DNA of 64,000 nucleotides from Phoronis australis (GCA_002633005.1 NMRA01000679.1:145775-209774); one strand, 5' to 3'. Counted from the first letter of the stretch, positions 14,601 through 29,600 are shown. Notes: generated by a model from the sequence alone, not told the origin. Made by a program: numbers and translations.

Positions 14601-17600
14601 CAAGTGAAAAATTTCGAAGCAATTTATCCTACAATGTGCCCTCTACAGGACAAAACGTTTTTGTCCCAAAATTGAGGTGCGCATGTGCAATGGTCAATAT
14701 TTCCGCCATCTTTTACTGGAAGTAAATGATTTCCGGTACATTTGTAGTACAGGTCAGCAACATTGGCTGTGCTTATTTTCAATTGTCTACAACCTCTATG
14801 AGCATTTGAATCTAAATTCAAAAACAAAATGACCACCACGTCCGCCATCTTGAATCCGATTGCAACCAAAAACAATAGGGTTCCAGTACATCCAGGACAA
14901 CAGATGGTGTAAAAATTTTGTGGAAATCGGACGCAAAATGCGACCTGTAGAGTGCAAACAAACAAAAAAAGAAACAAACTTAATGTCAGAGCAATACACT
15001 TGGAGAAATCCTATTTCGCCCAGTAATAAGACAGTTGTTTCACCACGAGAAAGATTCAAGACATATCTTTTGATATCACATTTGCTAGAAATAGTGTACT
15101 GAAAAATGAATTGAACCTGGCGATAAAGTTAAACAGTTCAAAAACAAATCACAAAATGGCGGCCTGTCATAACTTAACACAAGATTATCCCAACGTTATG
15201 CAGTCTGTGGTTTTCGTAAAATTTGGATTTCGTTGAATCTGTGGACGAACCAAATGTCTTTGGAATCTCTATTTTTGCGACTTTCGATTCAGAGCCTCGT
15301 TGGTTTAAAAGCTTTATTTTGAAATTCATGTATTCATGGATTTTTGAAATAAGCTTGATATGAGAATCTGTGTCTTAAATTATACTATCAGTACATTTTT
15401 GAATTTTTCAAAAACAAATCATTACTGTTCAGCTTATGAATAAAATAACTGAAGAGGCATTACTTTTTTGTGTAGTTTACATGGTCTCTTTTAGTTATTC
15501 ACTGTTAGCCATGCAAGAAAATTCATCATAAACATCATGTGCATGAAAATTTTCAACAAACGTCTTTGTGACATAAGTCACACAATCTGCGATAAACATT
15601 AGCTATTGCATAATTTTGATGACAAATAACACAAAAACAATTACAGCAATCCATCTAAACCCACTTCTCTAAAGAATTCTCAGAGGCATATCATTAAATA
15701 ATTTAACAAACAATGTTTATAAAATGTTTTGCCTGTTGCGCTTCACAAACCTCAATACCATAGTCACTGATACAAAGTGTATGTTCAAACAATGCAAGCT
15801 GCAGTGACCAGATTTGTTAAAATTAATTTGGCATTCAGAATACCACATGGGAATCAAATCAATGATTGTTCTTGAATCAAATAACTAGTTGGCTTTAGGT
15901 GAGGACTATAAACTAACCCAGCAGTGTTACAGTCAGCCATCTATTGGGTGGTGCTGAATGACACTTAACTATGTGTGGTCCCTTCACAGCCTATTTTATG
16001 AGGTACGCATTTTTAAAGTTTCATCACATAAATGTATGGTACTGATTAGCCTGTTCAAAACCTCGATTTTCATTTAGTATCATCCAACAAAAAGTGAGTC
16101 AGTTGTGTGATAGCACATGATGGCGCGCAACAACATTAAACTTGTATCCTGGAGTGCATACCTAACAAACTCAAGGAGAAAATACAAGCAAAATGTCCAA
16201 TGCAAGCAAGTGTCCATATCCTTAGTATGTTCGTGTCAATACTACTCCGATTTCCTACTAGAAATGGATGTATCTTCAAAATAATTTCATTCTGCAATCA
16301 CCACAGCTACATAGTAAGGTACAATCATATTAAAATTCTTAAATTTAAAAATCTCACGTACCTGTTCAGGTGTTTGACCATCAGCTGCATAAATTCGAGG
16401 ATCACCACCAGCTTGCAACAATGTCTGCAGTAAAACAAGGAATAGTTGTAATTTTTACAAGTGGTGAGTGAGAATCCCAAAACTCCAAGCCATGGTATTA
16501 GGCATTCAGATGTCTTATTTACATTTCAGCAAACAAATGTAGTGCAACGCTCATACATCAATGGAGGCTCTTAAAACAAAAAGCACTTAATGATTTACGT
16601 TATTTTTAAAGTGGTCAGTACTTACAGAAACAGCATTGTGTCACACATTTTGTTTAAGAATTAAACTAGCTTGGAAGAATCTGTAGTAATAGAGGCTGAA
16701 TCAGAAGCCTTAGTTCCTACAATGTATATGTAAATTTAGTGGGTCAAACCATGGTGCAGTCCGCAAGACATCTGGGCATCACCCAAAAAACAAAATACTG
16801 TGAAATGTAGTGCATTAGTTGAAAATTATCAAACACCGAAAATTATGAATCAAATCAACACACAGTGCTAGCAATACATAAACAAACAACAGTTTTTCAA
16901 TAAATTTGGCTGCTAATCGATCGCTGAGATGGGTGTCATTTTTTTACTTTCTGGTACAGATTTGGATCGCTTTTTCACAATTTATTATAAAATTGTGGTG
17001 ACAGTTTAAGGTTACAAAAGTAGGTATAAAAATGGGGAGATGACAGTTTTGCTTGGAACACATTTTGGTTGGACAATTCTCTGTACTGTATGAATACTGA
17101 TGTGACTTTAAAGAAGGCAAATCTACTTATCTCAACTAGCATCTAATTGTTTGTACACTAGTGTACAAACTATTTTTCCCCGATATACACACCTGAACTG
17201 CATCTAAATGGCCGGCAAAAGCTGCTCTGTAGAGGGGTGTTCGTCCAAACTGTCCCACAGTGTTGATATTGGCCCCTTTTTCCAACAGAAGTGTGATTGT
17301 GTCCACATGACCACCACCTTGAAGGGAAACAACTCTAAACACAAACAGTCATTACCAGTGGGCCCAGGCCCCCAATTGGCTGCCGTGGAAAAAATAAAAG
17401 AGCAAGAGCGTGAGGAAACATTGAGTTCATTAATAAATCCTGGTAATTAACATGCGGCTGAGGGTGGGATAAGATCCGATTGCAAGTGCCCGACTCAGCC
17501 GACCTGCACAATCTTTTCCCGTTTTTTTTGTGTTTTAGTAGAAGGTCCAGAAATTCGAGCCCTCTTTCAGGCTGGGTGAGCGCATGCACTTGTCCGAGAC

Positions 17601-20600
17601 AACATATTGCCCCCCCTTATGATATCCTAGATCCGCACCTTGAAAAGAAAACCTGTCAATGACAAGTCTCAAACAGTAATTGACACGACAAATTATGCAT
17701 TGAAAATTGGTAAAATTAGTAATGAATTGGGAGATTCACATAATTTGAAAATAACAATTTTACACCTTGAGTTCAAATTACATGTTTGAGACAGCTCAAC
17801 TCGATCCGGTTTTAAGCCTTGCGTAATTAATGTCGTTGGACCGGCTCACACCACATCGCCAGTGTAAAAAGTAATTGCGAGACTTGGTCATGTTTGTCGC
17901 CGAAATAGTCTTCTAGTCGTTGGCATGGTCAATTGCAAACAACAAGTAGCAGCACCTACACGAGATCTCGCTAAGAAGCGAGAAATCGCCATTACCAAGA
18001 CCGCTGACTCCCTTACACAACTGAACATTTCGCTGTGGTAAAAGAGTGATTTCAGAGGTAGTGACAGACACGAAATAGAACATTCGCTTGCTATTTTTAG
18101 GCCTCCGAATCGAAGTAAGAATGACATTTGCGGCACGGCTTGATTTGACCTAACTGTGATTCAACACTCGAGTAGGTTTGACAAAATAAATTTTCATTGT
18201 CAAGTTGTGAAAACATTCACCACATTGGTGAATGGAATTAGCTATGTCGTCACCATTGCCACTCAGAATTCACCAATGGCGAGCTGAAATGTGGCTAGCA
18301 CAAGCTTAGCCTTCTCATCAGGAACACACCTGGGGTTTGGATGTACAGCAGTGGATGCCGGATTGTAGACCAATAGGGATTATGGCATAATGTGCCCACA
18401 TAGTTATATAAAGAGGTAAGAAACATGAGATTGGGTGAGCTCTGTCGAGACTTCTGTTACGTTCGAGACATAATATAGTTTGTACGATCTAATTCCCAAT
18501 TCTTGAAACAGTGTTAAAAATAAATTGTAGTAAATCAGAAAATAAACATCCTGTAATCGAACTTCTGAAGTTTCTAAAGTGAGTCTCAGTCCTGCTGACA
18601 GCCCAGCATGCGCACTGTCATAAGTGATGATCAGTTCTAAGGAAGTGACCTTCACACTGTATAGCTGTACATATAACACTCTCAATGGAGCCCCATTTAA
18701 CTAAAAAGGGCATGCCCAGCTCACAAAACAAGGGATTCACTGCGAATTCTGTAGGTCAAACTGATGGAAGCAAACTACTTTTTGAAAACATTTTGTTCTA
18801 TATGTGTTGCCTTACATAGAAAATGACTTCATCAGTAGGTAAAAATGTACTCACGAAATTTAGCCATTGCTTAGACCCCCAAAGTAAAAACTTCCATTTA
18901 ACTGAAGCTAGTTGACCTTAAATACACTGTATAGAAAATTTTGAAAAATTGTTAAATTCACATGTGCATGAACAGTGACAAAAAAAAAATACTCATGACA
19001 AAGCTATTTCAGCGCATACTAAGGCCTGTATCGAGCGGGCATCCATGCTACTCACTAGCCGCTTCAGACAGTGGTGTGTTCCCATTTGCATCTTCACAAT
19101 CCAAAGTAGTCAACTGGTGACGCGCTCTGACAGCTCGACCAATCATGTCGATTTGCACCCCATCACGGTCATCCTGATCTGTCACCTAAACGATTCAATC
19201 AGTTGGATTAAGATATTCCTGATCTGAATTCAGCTGCAGATTTGCCACTGAACTAAGAAATTCAAGGGTTGAGGTGAAAATGATTCACATATAGTAAATA
19301 GGTTCCTTACGTATGGGAGCATTGTAACTGGATCTTCTTCTGGGCTGTATGGCTCAAGTACAGACACTGACAAAAAGTATGTTTCTGAGAAAATGTGCTC
19401 ATAGCAAGAACTGAGAATGTCCATGTGGTTAATAAGTGAAACAGATTGCCTGCCTTAGCTCGTGATTCATTAAACACAGCGTAAGCACATTGGTATAATG
19501 CATAAGACAAACCCATACACCATGAATTACAACTTCTTAATGTCGAACTTAAAACTAACCCTCAGATCAATGAAAATGTTAAAGTATACGTTTATGTTCA
19601 TATATAAGGATATAATCAGTGCTCAATGCTAGTTTGACACCAACTCACTGTTTCCTGTTCTCAAAAATTTCGCATATCTCTTCCATTTCTCACTGTAAAA
19701 ATGTGTCAAAAACTCAATACCTCCTTCCACTGAAGAACGCAGATGACCAGATACATTGGAGATGCATGTTTCATGGTCCATTTTCTGCAGAACAATTCGA
19801 ACCTTTGTTTGTTTACTTCCTGTTGTAATTTAAGCATGTTTGATGTGTGCCGAGTGCTGAGGGTGTTAATTGCACTGACTTCACAAAATAAACATAACGA
19901 CTGTGAAACAAAGGTATTGAATATAGGAAAAATGTTAGTTATTTAAAGTTTGGAGGTTGCCACAAATTTTGAAATGAATTTTGAGGGAATTATTGCCTGA
20001 CTTTGATACTCGCTATGGCAACTTCTTGGCAACTTGGGAATTTCCCCATGTTACTAAACACAATCTTAAGGTTACTGCAAACCTTGTTTACCAGTTTGTA
20101 CTGAGGTGCAAATATCTTAAATTCTGTTAGCTCTAACCCCTACAAAGTAAAAATTTTCTAAAAGGTGAATAAATTTCCTAACAAAATCAAATTTATTATT
20201 CTTATTTACTTGTCTCTGTTTTATTTTTCCCAAAATATGCATTTTTAGTAGCTTTTAAAAATATTGTTCCTCCAATCATATTGGTCTTATAAACATGTTG
20301 ATAACGACATTTTCAAGGGAACAGAGTCTCATATTTTTGAAATAGGTCTCAGTTTTTTAAATATCCACTTTTTAGAGCATTTGAACAAAAAGTTTGGAGG
20401 TCGCCACAAATTTTGAAATGAATTTTGAGGGAATTATTGCCCGACTTTGATATTCGCTATGGCAACTTTGTGGAAACTTGGGAATTTCCCCATGTTACTA
20501 AACACAATCTCAAGGTCACAGCAAACCTTGTTTACCAGTTTGTACTGATGTGCAAATATCTTAAGGTAGGTGGATACACAAAAAAAAATAATTTTGACTG

Positions 20601-23600
20601 TTTTTTACATTTTTATATGTCATCCTAATCTTTAATTCTTGATGCACAGTATACTGAAGAAAAATAAAATCATTCTGAAAATCCAAAGTTATTTTTTTAG
20701 CTATATTTGACCAAGCCTCAGTAAGTCATATGGCTTGAGGGCTCACCAGCTCAGTGATTGACAACTGGGGCGGAGCTTATATACAAGGACACTAGCTCTA
20801 ATTTAACCCTGTCAACAAGCATTGCGTAACCGGGCAATGGAGAGTGATGTACCAGCTGATATTGGTGTTGTAGCAAGACCAAGAATAAAACAATTCTATT
20901 TTTGACCATGTGAAAGTTGGTAGTGAAATGGTGAACTAGCTCCTGTTCAGAGCCTGAGCCTGTTTGGCTATCTGCAAAAAAATTAAGTTGAGTACGCCAA
21001 GCCCTACCGAAGCCATCACTGCACTCAGCTTGAGGAGTCCGTGCAGAAATTGTGCATGTATAAGAAGTCGGTAATATAAGGTCAGGTGTCTTGCGAGAGG
21101 ACGCGCGCGCGACACATGGACAACTACATGCCGTCAGAGTAGAGTCTTCGCAGATAAACCGTGCTTCTGTGCTGGGAACGCGCCGTGGAGAAACTAGGCT
21201 GTCTAACCCAGAGGATTTTTAACTTGCCACTGGCCGTAACCCAAAGAATTAGATAAATGACCCAGTGTTCAACATAACAAAAAATTTTCTAGTGCATAGA
21301 TTCAAATGTAACCCTGAATTAAAACTCATGATATTATACGATTTTAGAGGAAAGCAATATAAGAAACTATAGTAACTTGAGAATCTCACCCAAGCGGCGC
21401 TATTTGCGCAGAAAGTGATATTTTCTTATCCCAAAGTCCATTCGGTACAGGCACGTAAAAATGTTGAACCATTTCTATGAAAGTAGTTCTTTATCCTCGT
21501 CGCCAATATTGTTATGTAGGCAGTAACACGGCGATTTGATATAACACATATATTGGTTGATGATAATATTGGAATACTAACAAATAGGTCTGTGTAATAT
21601 AGTTAGAGAGTCTTTTACAAACTGAGTGGAGAGTTCAGATGAATCGTATAAACAATCAACACATGGTTTTAATGTGTGGTTGGCATACCAGTACAGCAGA
21701 CAATAGATCAACGCTAAGCTCCGCCCACGTGACAGCCATATTTGTTTTGGTCGTCTGTCGTGCTTCACAAGTTCGAAAAAATGATTAAAATTACGCTGTA
21801 AACAAACAAGTATGTCACATTTTCTAAATATGAAGTAAATATCAGCTTTATTTCTAGTACTTCAACAAAAAATTGGAACATAATGACCACGCATTCTAAA
21901 CAAAATTTGATCTCAAGTGGCAATCGATGACCGCTTAACGTTTTTCTCGGCTCGTGATTTCAGGATAGTGACAAGATTCTGGGGCCTATTTTTCCACAAC
22001 ACGTGGGTCAATTTTTACGAAAGTTGAAAATTTGAAACCCTCTAGGACTGAAGTAAAATCGCGTGCCAGGGTTTTTTGATAAATGGACCAGATTTTTAGT
22101 TATTAAACGGAAAGTGACCAAATGACAAAAAGTGGCGTGCTTGCCCCAACTCACACAAAAAAATGCCACAAAATCAAGATCATGATGATTTTGTACATAT
22201 ATTTGGTTTGGATAAGTAGAATATTGCGTAAGGAAACAGTTGATGATGATCCCTGAGCATTGAAAAAAATTCGAGGTAAAATTGGATTTTTTGAAAATTA
22301 AAAAATACGATTTAAAAAAAACGAACTACAAAAAAACTTTTTTTTTCGATTTTTGTCACTTTCAGAGTCATGTCTAACTAGTTAAAACTCCCTTTTTACT
22401 CATTTTAGTTAGGAACCTGGAGATTTGATCAGTGTATACACCTACCTTAAATTCTGTTAGCGCTAACCCCTACAAAGTGTATATTTTCTGAAAGGTGACT
22501 AAATTTCCTAACAAAATCAAATTCATTATTCTAATTTACTTGTCTCTGTTTTATTTTCCCAGAATATGCATTTTTAGTATATTTTAAAAATATTGTTCCT
22601 CTAATCATATTGGTCTTATAAACCTGTCGATAACGACATTTTCGAGTCCCATATTTTTGAAATAGGTCTCAGTTTTTTAATTATCCACTTTTTAGAGCAT
22701 TTTTGAGCAAAAACAGACATACTCTTGATTTTTGAGGGCTTTGTTTTGAAAAACTAGGACCAAAATCAATATTCTGAGAAACTGTTCCTTTTGGAATGTA
22801 TCAAACAACAAGTCTTCGAAATTTCATAGCAATATGTTTATGAAATGAACTCCAAAATCGCAACACGAGAGATTGGCGGTGATCAAGAAGTGCACATTTG
22901 ACATCATATCAGAACTTGCAGGAGTTTCTTTACTGTTACAGCTAGTAATATTCAGCTATAAGTAGCATATTTATAATTTCAACATATGATAAATTTAGGT
23001 AATGCACAATGCAGAAATTTAGTAATAATCGTTCAGTTTGAACGACCTAATCGAGTCTGCCAAATGCTCAGAATCACATTATTAACTGGGCGGAGTTTAC
23101 GTTGTTTAGCTGGACTAGGTCAACGCGGCTTTATCTTGAGTTGGTACAACGTGGACGTGGTATAAATAAAATAGAGAACAGAAACATGGAGAATTTTCAA
23201 AGAGCACTGAAAGGAATACTGACAGAATTGTGCAGTGAGTTTGGTCAAGAAATGACAGCTCTGGGATGAGATTTAGCCATGATTTTATGTTGCTGGTGTG
23301 CCGACCACACACCATCAGAAGATGTGCCAACCACGAACCCTGAAGCCACGAGTCTCAGAGATGACTCACTTAGATTCTACAGTCAGTGTGGCAAAGGACT
23401 CTGTAGTGTATAGACCTATTTACTAGTATTTCCGTATTATATGTAGTTATCATCTTCTAACAAGAAATGTACGTGTTATACCAATTTACTGTGTTACCAC
23501 CTACATAACAATTGGCGACGAGGATAAAGCAGAACTTCATAATGGCTCAACATTTTCACGTGCCTGTAACGCCAACTTACTGGCCCTCTGGACTGGACAC

Positions 23601-26600
23601 TCCATCTCTCAAATTTGAACAGTTCCTTGAAATGCTAGAGCACTACTTCGTATTGACGGACGCTTATCAAAAGGAAGGCAACCACCTCTCCCATCAACAA
23701 AAAAATATGCTACTACCATCCTTTCTGGGACCTACGGCTATTGCCCAATTGGATGCCCATCCCAATGGCAAAATGTACAAATCAGCCGATACTACATATA
23801 CAGTGTATGTGATGGTGACCAAGGAGATTTTCGGCCGACCGGTAAATCGGGTAAGGTCACACTTCGATTTTGACAATAGATCTCAGTTACCGAATGAGTC
23901 CGTCTCCGAATTCCTACAAGCACTGCGCTCACTACAGTGTGATCGTGACTTTAAGGGAAACCCGGACTATTTTCTGGCTATCCAGTTTGTTCAGGGATTG
24001 TACAACAAAGAGGCTCAAACTCGCATTCTTCAAGAAAAGGACATTGATTTAGCTCATTTTATTGACATTGCCAGAACAAGGAGACTACCCAGCAAACCTC
24101 CAAGGTTTTAAGTGGACAGCATGGTGTTACTCATCCTCAAGTGGCTGCAGCTAAAAGAAGGCCCCACACCCATACTGGCCACAAACCACAGCAGCATCAT
24201 CAAAGACAGCACCCTAAACAAAAACATCCTACTCCACAAAGTAAAACCTGTTATTGCTGTGGTTCCAAGGACCACCTGGCTAATAGCTAGGAGTGCCCAG
24301 CCGTATAGGCTACATGTCGTAACTGTCACAGAACTGGACATTATGACCACTATTGCATGCAGAAAGGCTCCAGTGGTAAACAAATCAACACCATCACTCG
24401 GGCTAATACCACAGCTCCTGGAAAGGATGATTTTACATGTGATCTCCAATTAGTCACTCCTGCTGGTGTTTGACAGATCTACGTTACTCCCAACCAGTGT
24501 GCGCCTATTGCTGGAAAAATGCCATCACTGCTTTACAGTTAGTCACACTGGATGGCCCTATGCAATCAGTTCAAGCCGTTACTACAAGCTGTCGCATCCG
24601 CGATGACTGCGTTTGTCTGCTAAGCAAATACACTACACTTACAGAATCTACCATTGGCTTGTTTCCTGATTTTGCACACACCATACAACTGCAACCCAAT
24701 GTTGTGTCTACACGTGCCTCCCTGCGGCCAATACCATATTACCGCCACGCAGAAGCTGCAAAAACCATTGACCAAACGGAAGCGCAAGGGATATGGTCCA
24801 AAATCCAGCCACACGAACGACCCTTGTGGCAACACCCGCTGGTAACTGTGGATAAACCGGATGGTTCCGTGCGCATTACTACTGACCTGACAGGCCTGAA
24901 TCGTCGAGTCATACCATCTCGATTTCCCCTTCCCGTCATAAGCGATGTCATCCAGGATTTGCAAGGCGCCAAGTATTACAATTGATATTTGGTGGGGTTA
25001 CTTTAATACGTTGCTCGATGCTGAGAATCGTCTGCTTATTACTACAATTACACCCAAGGGTTTGTATGCCTACAACCGCCTGCCTATGGGTCTTACAGAC
25101 AGTGCTGCAGTTTTCCAGTACCTCATTTCTAACATTGTAAGTGGCCTTCCTGGGTGCAAGGCCTACATGGACGACATTGCGGTCATGGGTCACACGTGGG
25201 ACGAACTGTACCACAATCTCGACAACCTATTACAACGGTTGAGTGACAACAACCTACGTGTCAACCCCAAGAAATGCGTCATTGGTGTCAAAGAGTTACC
25301 ATACTTGGGTTACATTGTCTCCCACAACAAAGTGAAACCCGACCCTGCAAACCTTGCCGCGGTGCGTAATGCACCTGTTCCGACGTCTGAAAGACGCGCA
25401 AGGATTCCTAGGTTTACTCAACTACTACAAAGGTTTCTTGGACCATTTTGTTGAGATTTCAGAGCCACTCCATGCCCTCACACGAAACAATGTAAAGTTT
25501 GTGTGGTCTGCACAGTGCCAACAGGCGTTTGACACGCTAAAAGCCATGCTGTATCAGAACTTGGAACTACACCTTTTTAACCCTACATGCGACATCATCC
25601 TCTCCACTGAGGCGTCTGATGTCAGCCTTGGTGCTGCGCTGTCACAAATCCAAAACAGAAAGGAAGTGCCCATTCTGTTTGGCAGCAAAACACTCGATGA
25701 GCGCCAGCACTCCTATGCAGTAAATGAGCGTGAAGCCCTTGCCGTCGCTCACTTCTCGGAGTACTGGGAGAAGTTCTTGCTAGGACGACATTTCACAATT
25801 TGCACAGACCACTCAGCACGTGCGTCAATGCTGAGTCAAACTGGCACAGGCAGAAAACACGGTAAATTCATCAGTTGGAATGACCGCCTTGCCGTTTTCA
25901 ATTATACCCTAGAGTACAGAAAAGGACAAGACAATGTTCCCGCTGACTATTTAAGTCGCTTAACTACAAAAAGTGACGCAGTCGCTGGGGTCAATGACCA
26001 CTCCGTCAAAGCTATCATCACTATTGCGAGTAATGATGGTTTTTCATTAGACGCCATTCGCTCTGCCTGCAGCAGACCCCACTTATGAATTGCTCACCAG
26101 TTATGTATGCAATGGATGGCCTTCCAGAACAAACCTGTCTCCGGCTCTACAACGTTTCAACCAAGTTCGTAGCGAACTGTCTCTAGAAGATGGTTACTTG
26201 GTACGGGACAGCTCCGACAACCCTGCTATTACATGCATTGTTGCACCTACGAGCCTCCGGCAGCAAATCCTACAGATGGCACATGTAGGCCACCCCGGCA
26301 TTCGCCGGATGAAACACAAACTACGTGAAGCCTACTGGTTGCCTGGGATGGATAAGGAAGAGGAACATTCAGTGCGATATTGTACTGTGTGCCAGGATTC
26401 CAATAAATCTGTACCAGCATACCACATACCCTCGACTGCCATACCACCGCCAACCCAGCCCTGGAAAAAGATCGGCATCAACATCACTGTACCTTTTGCC
26501 ACTGCACCTCCGAACAAACGTATCATACTAGCTGCCATCGACTACCATTCGTCATTCCCCTTCATTCTCAGCACGGGCGACATTACCACTGCTACCGTTA

Positions 26601-29600
26601 TCCGCTGGCTGCGCAATCTTTTTTCAACTTTTGGCAACCCCGACATACTTGTATCTGACCACGGCCCACAGTGAGCTACGATTTTGAGGTGTTCCTCCGC
26701 AACAGAGACATTTTCCACGAAGACATTGCAGTCTATCACCCACGACAAAATGGCAAAATTGAAGTTTTCAACCGTTATTTAAAGAACGGCATACAAACCA
26801 AGAGTGATGACATTCCGCGGGACCAACACCTATAGAGAATTTACTGGCTCATTTTCGGGGCTACATCTGCTCCGCCGCGAACTGCCAACAGCCCAGCCAA
26901 ACTCTTCTTGAACCACAAATTTCGACTTGCCTACGAGGTTGTTCGGATGGATCCCTCGTGGAGGGGAGCGCGTTCCAGTCTTCTCTGAGGAGAAGCGCGA
27001 GTCCGCTCGCCCAAAACCTACACCAGTTACACATAGAGGACCCTACAAAACTGGCGATTCCGTACACGTGAAGAAACCGCGTACTACCAAGGGATTATTA
27101 CCATGGTCAGCCCCTCTCAAAGTTGTCGACTGCATTGGCAACTGGACGTATCGCTTTTCAGACGGTCAGCTTTGGAATGCCCAGCGCATGCGAAAGGTTT
27201 TCGAGGAGGCACCCGATACCTGCTACAACTTCGCATGTTACCATGACCATTTTGACGTGCCTCGGCGATCGTTCCGCTCCAACAGAGGACTGCCACCAAC
27301 TCGATTTCCGCACTAACGCTTGATGAGCGGGGGGAGATTGGTGTGCCGACCACACACCATCAGAAGATGTGCCAACCACGAACATTGAAGTCATGAGTCT
27401 CAGAGATGACTCATTTAGATTCTTAAGTCAGTGTGGCAAAGGACTCTGTAGTGTATAGACCTATTTACTAGTATTTCTGTATTATATGTAGTTATCATCT
27501 TCCAACAAGCAATATACGTGTTATACCAATTTACTGTGTTACCACCTACATAACAGTTGCTACTTAGAACCACTTTCACATTGCGAAATAGAGCTATAAC
27601 CCTGACTGTTGGTTTCCGTTCTTGTACAAATCAAGTTTGCAGAAATGTGAACTTTCACTCATTTCATCGGAGACACTTGAGGGTCTTCATTCAGCGAGTT
27701 CACTGATGCAATAAATCGTAACCTCTGCCAACTATGCTTGCAAATATAAACTATCATGGGATATTGGCGAGCTGCAGGTCACCAAATTGAGCACTGATTA
27801 TATTTCAAATATACCCAACAAAAGACACTTATATAAACAATACCTCTTTTAAGCAGGTCAGTATTTCATCATTGTCACCATCAAAGGCTGCTTCAAGAAT
27901 TCGTTTGAAGCGCCTCCTCTGCTCTGCTTTTCTTCGTCGCTCCGCAGCATCCTTCTCAGCTTCACGTATTGCCTCTTCTTGCTGCATCTTTGCTATCTTG
28001 ATAAAGGCCTGGATTTGAAAACAAACTATGTTAGAACAAAGCAATGTCTAGCCTCTTTCAATACAATCAAAGTTCAGTAAGCTAACTTCTTCCCTTCCTT
28101 TGATTCATGCACCATGGGTTTTACACTATCTTACAACGGCTTTGTTCCAGAAATGGATATTTTTCAAAATTGAATTTTATGTATTAATTTCAAAATACCA
28201 GTACCTCACGTTCCAGTTTTTCCATAAGTTCTTCATAATCCTTTTTCTCTTTCTTCATTCTTTGAATACGACACTTAGCAAGGAATCTACGAACCAAGCA
28301 CTGTATTTTAAGCATAGCATCATCTTTCTTTGTCCAGGCTGGCTTAGCAACTGTTTCAGACTTTTTAGCACCAGTCCTTTCTGAAGCTTTGCTGTTTGTA
28401 CTTCCTGCATTGAAGGAATTTCATAAATTCACAAGCAGTTTTCAAACGTAACAATCAATTCATCTTCAGCTTATATTGTAAATGCATTCTATAAACACTG
28501 GCAGAAAGGCAAATCTCTTGGAAATACAACTTTACCTCCACAAAAGTGCTAATACTTTCAACACCAAACATACAATCCCTCCAACAAAGAATGGTACCAA
28601 AACCAGCTGAGTATCCCGATATAAAGTAAAACAAAACAACAAAAACAAAAAACAACTGCCTGTGTTCTCAAAGACCCAACAGCTACAGACTGACCTGTGT
28701 TGGGTAGTTTTTGAAATTAAAAGCATCTAAATGTCACCTGTTATGCTAATTAGCTCAAACTTCATTGGGACATAAATGGCTAATTAGGTGGCTTCGCAAC
28801 TAAAAAATTTGTATAAACCTTGAAGTATCCAACAACACCACCAACTTCAAACAAGACCAACGCGGAGCGTTGAAATGTGCCAACGAATGCAGCGCAAACG
28901 GGGTACTCCTAGGAAGGGTTGTTTATTTGTATCATAAAATGGCCACTAAATGATGCAAACACATCCAATCCATCAAAAAACAGGAACATGCCATCACTTC
29001 TTAATAGAAAGCTATTTACCAAATTGCATACAAATCTGCCACGCAACTTCAGGGAAACAAAAGAAAATGGAAAAAATGAAATGTCCACTAGGGGGCACAG
29101 CCTTCATTAGATCCACCAAAAAGTCGTCGTCTTTTGTTAGCTTCAAATAAATACACTTACTAAATTTAATAAAGATCCTGCAATGGGTTTAGAAGATACA
29201 GCAATGGGCGCAAAACAAAACAAAACAACCACTAAGAGGCGTCACATCAAAGGGTGACTTTTTGATAGCTGGCGACTTTAATGTCAATTTACTACAAACT
29301 TTCAATAATACAAAATTTGGTAATTTTTTGACCACATGTTAAACCTGTCTCTTCTTCCTGAGATAAACTTTCCTACTTGTCTCACCAACAACAGGTGTAC
29401 TCTTATTCACCAAATTTATACAAAATTCTATCCAACCACGAACATGTCTGAGGCTGGTATAGTGTACTTTATCGAACCATTTCCCATAATTTGTGTCTGT
29501 CAATATTAACTAGAAAGATTATTGTCACAGGGTGACAATAATGGACTCTGCGTGTGCGTATTACTGGAATTATTATGGGAAGTTACTGACAGCAACCTGT

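Larger units (their letters stand above)
11606..16361. other. Intron sequence, mostly featureless
   Basis: Rest of intron 6 of the IQANK1-like gene, AT-rich. It contains a GAT-rich microsatellite near 14037-14095, the repeat at 14435-14990, and several TAATTCGTAC-type motifs at 13335-13460. No exon was recognised. Confidence 0.4.
23294..27555 (+). mobile_element. Ty3/gypsy LTR retrotransposon 1, complete but decayed (4,262 bp)
   Basis: Two 217-bp LTRs (23294-23510 and 27339-27555) flank gag-pol in the order gag, protease, RT, RNase H, integrase, which defines Ty3/gypsy. A 5-bp duplication GTTGC lies directly outside both LTRs. A primer-binding-like TGGCGACGAGGAT follows the 5' LTR and a G-rich polypurine tract precedes the 3' LTR. 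By eye the LTRs differ at about 11 of 217 positions (~5%), so the insertion is not recent. At least seven frameshifts or stops break the coding region, so it cannot move itself. It lies antisense in intron 3 of the IQANK1-like gene. Short LTRs and the RT sequence suggest the mag/C-clade side of gypsy, which is inference. Confidence 0.93.
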
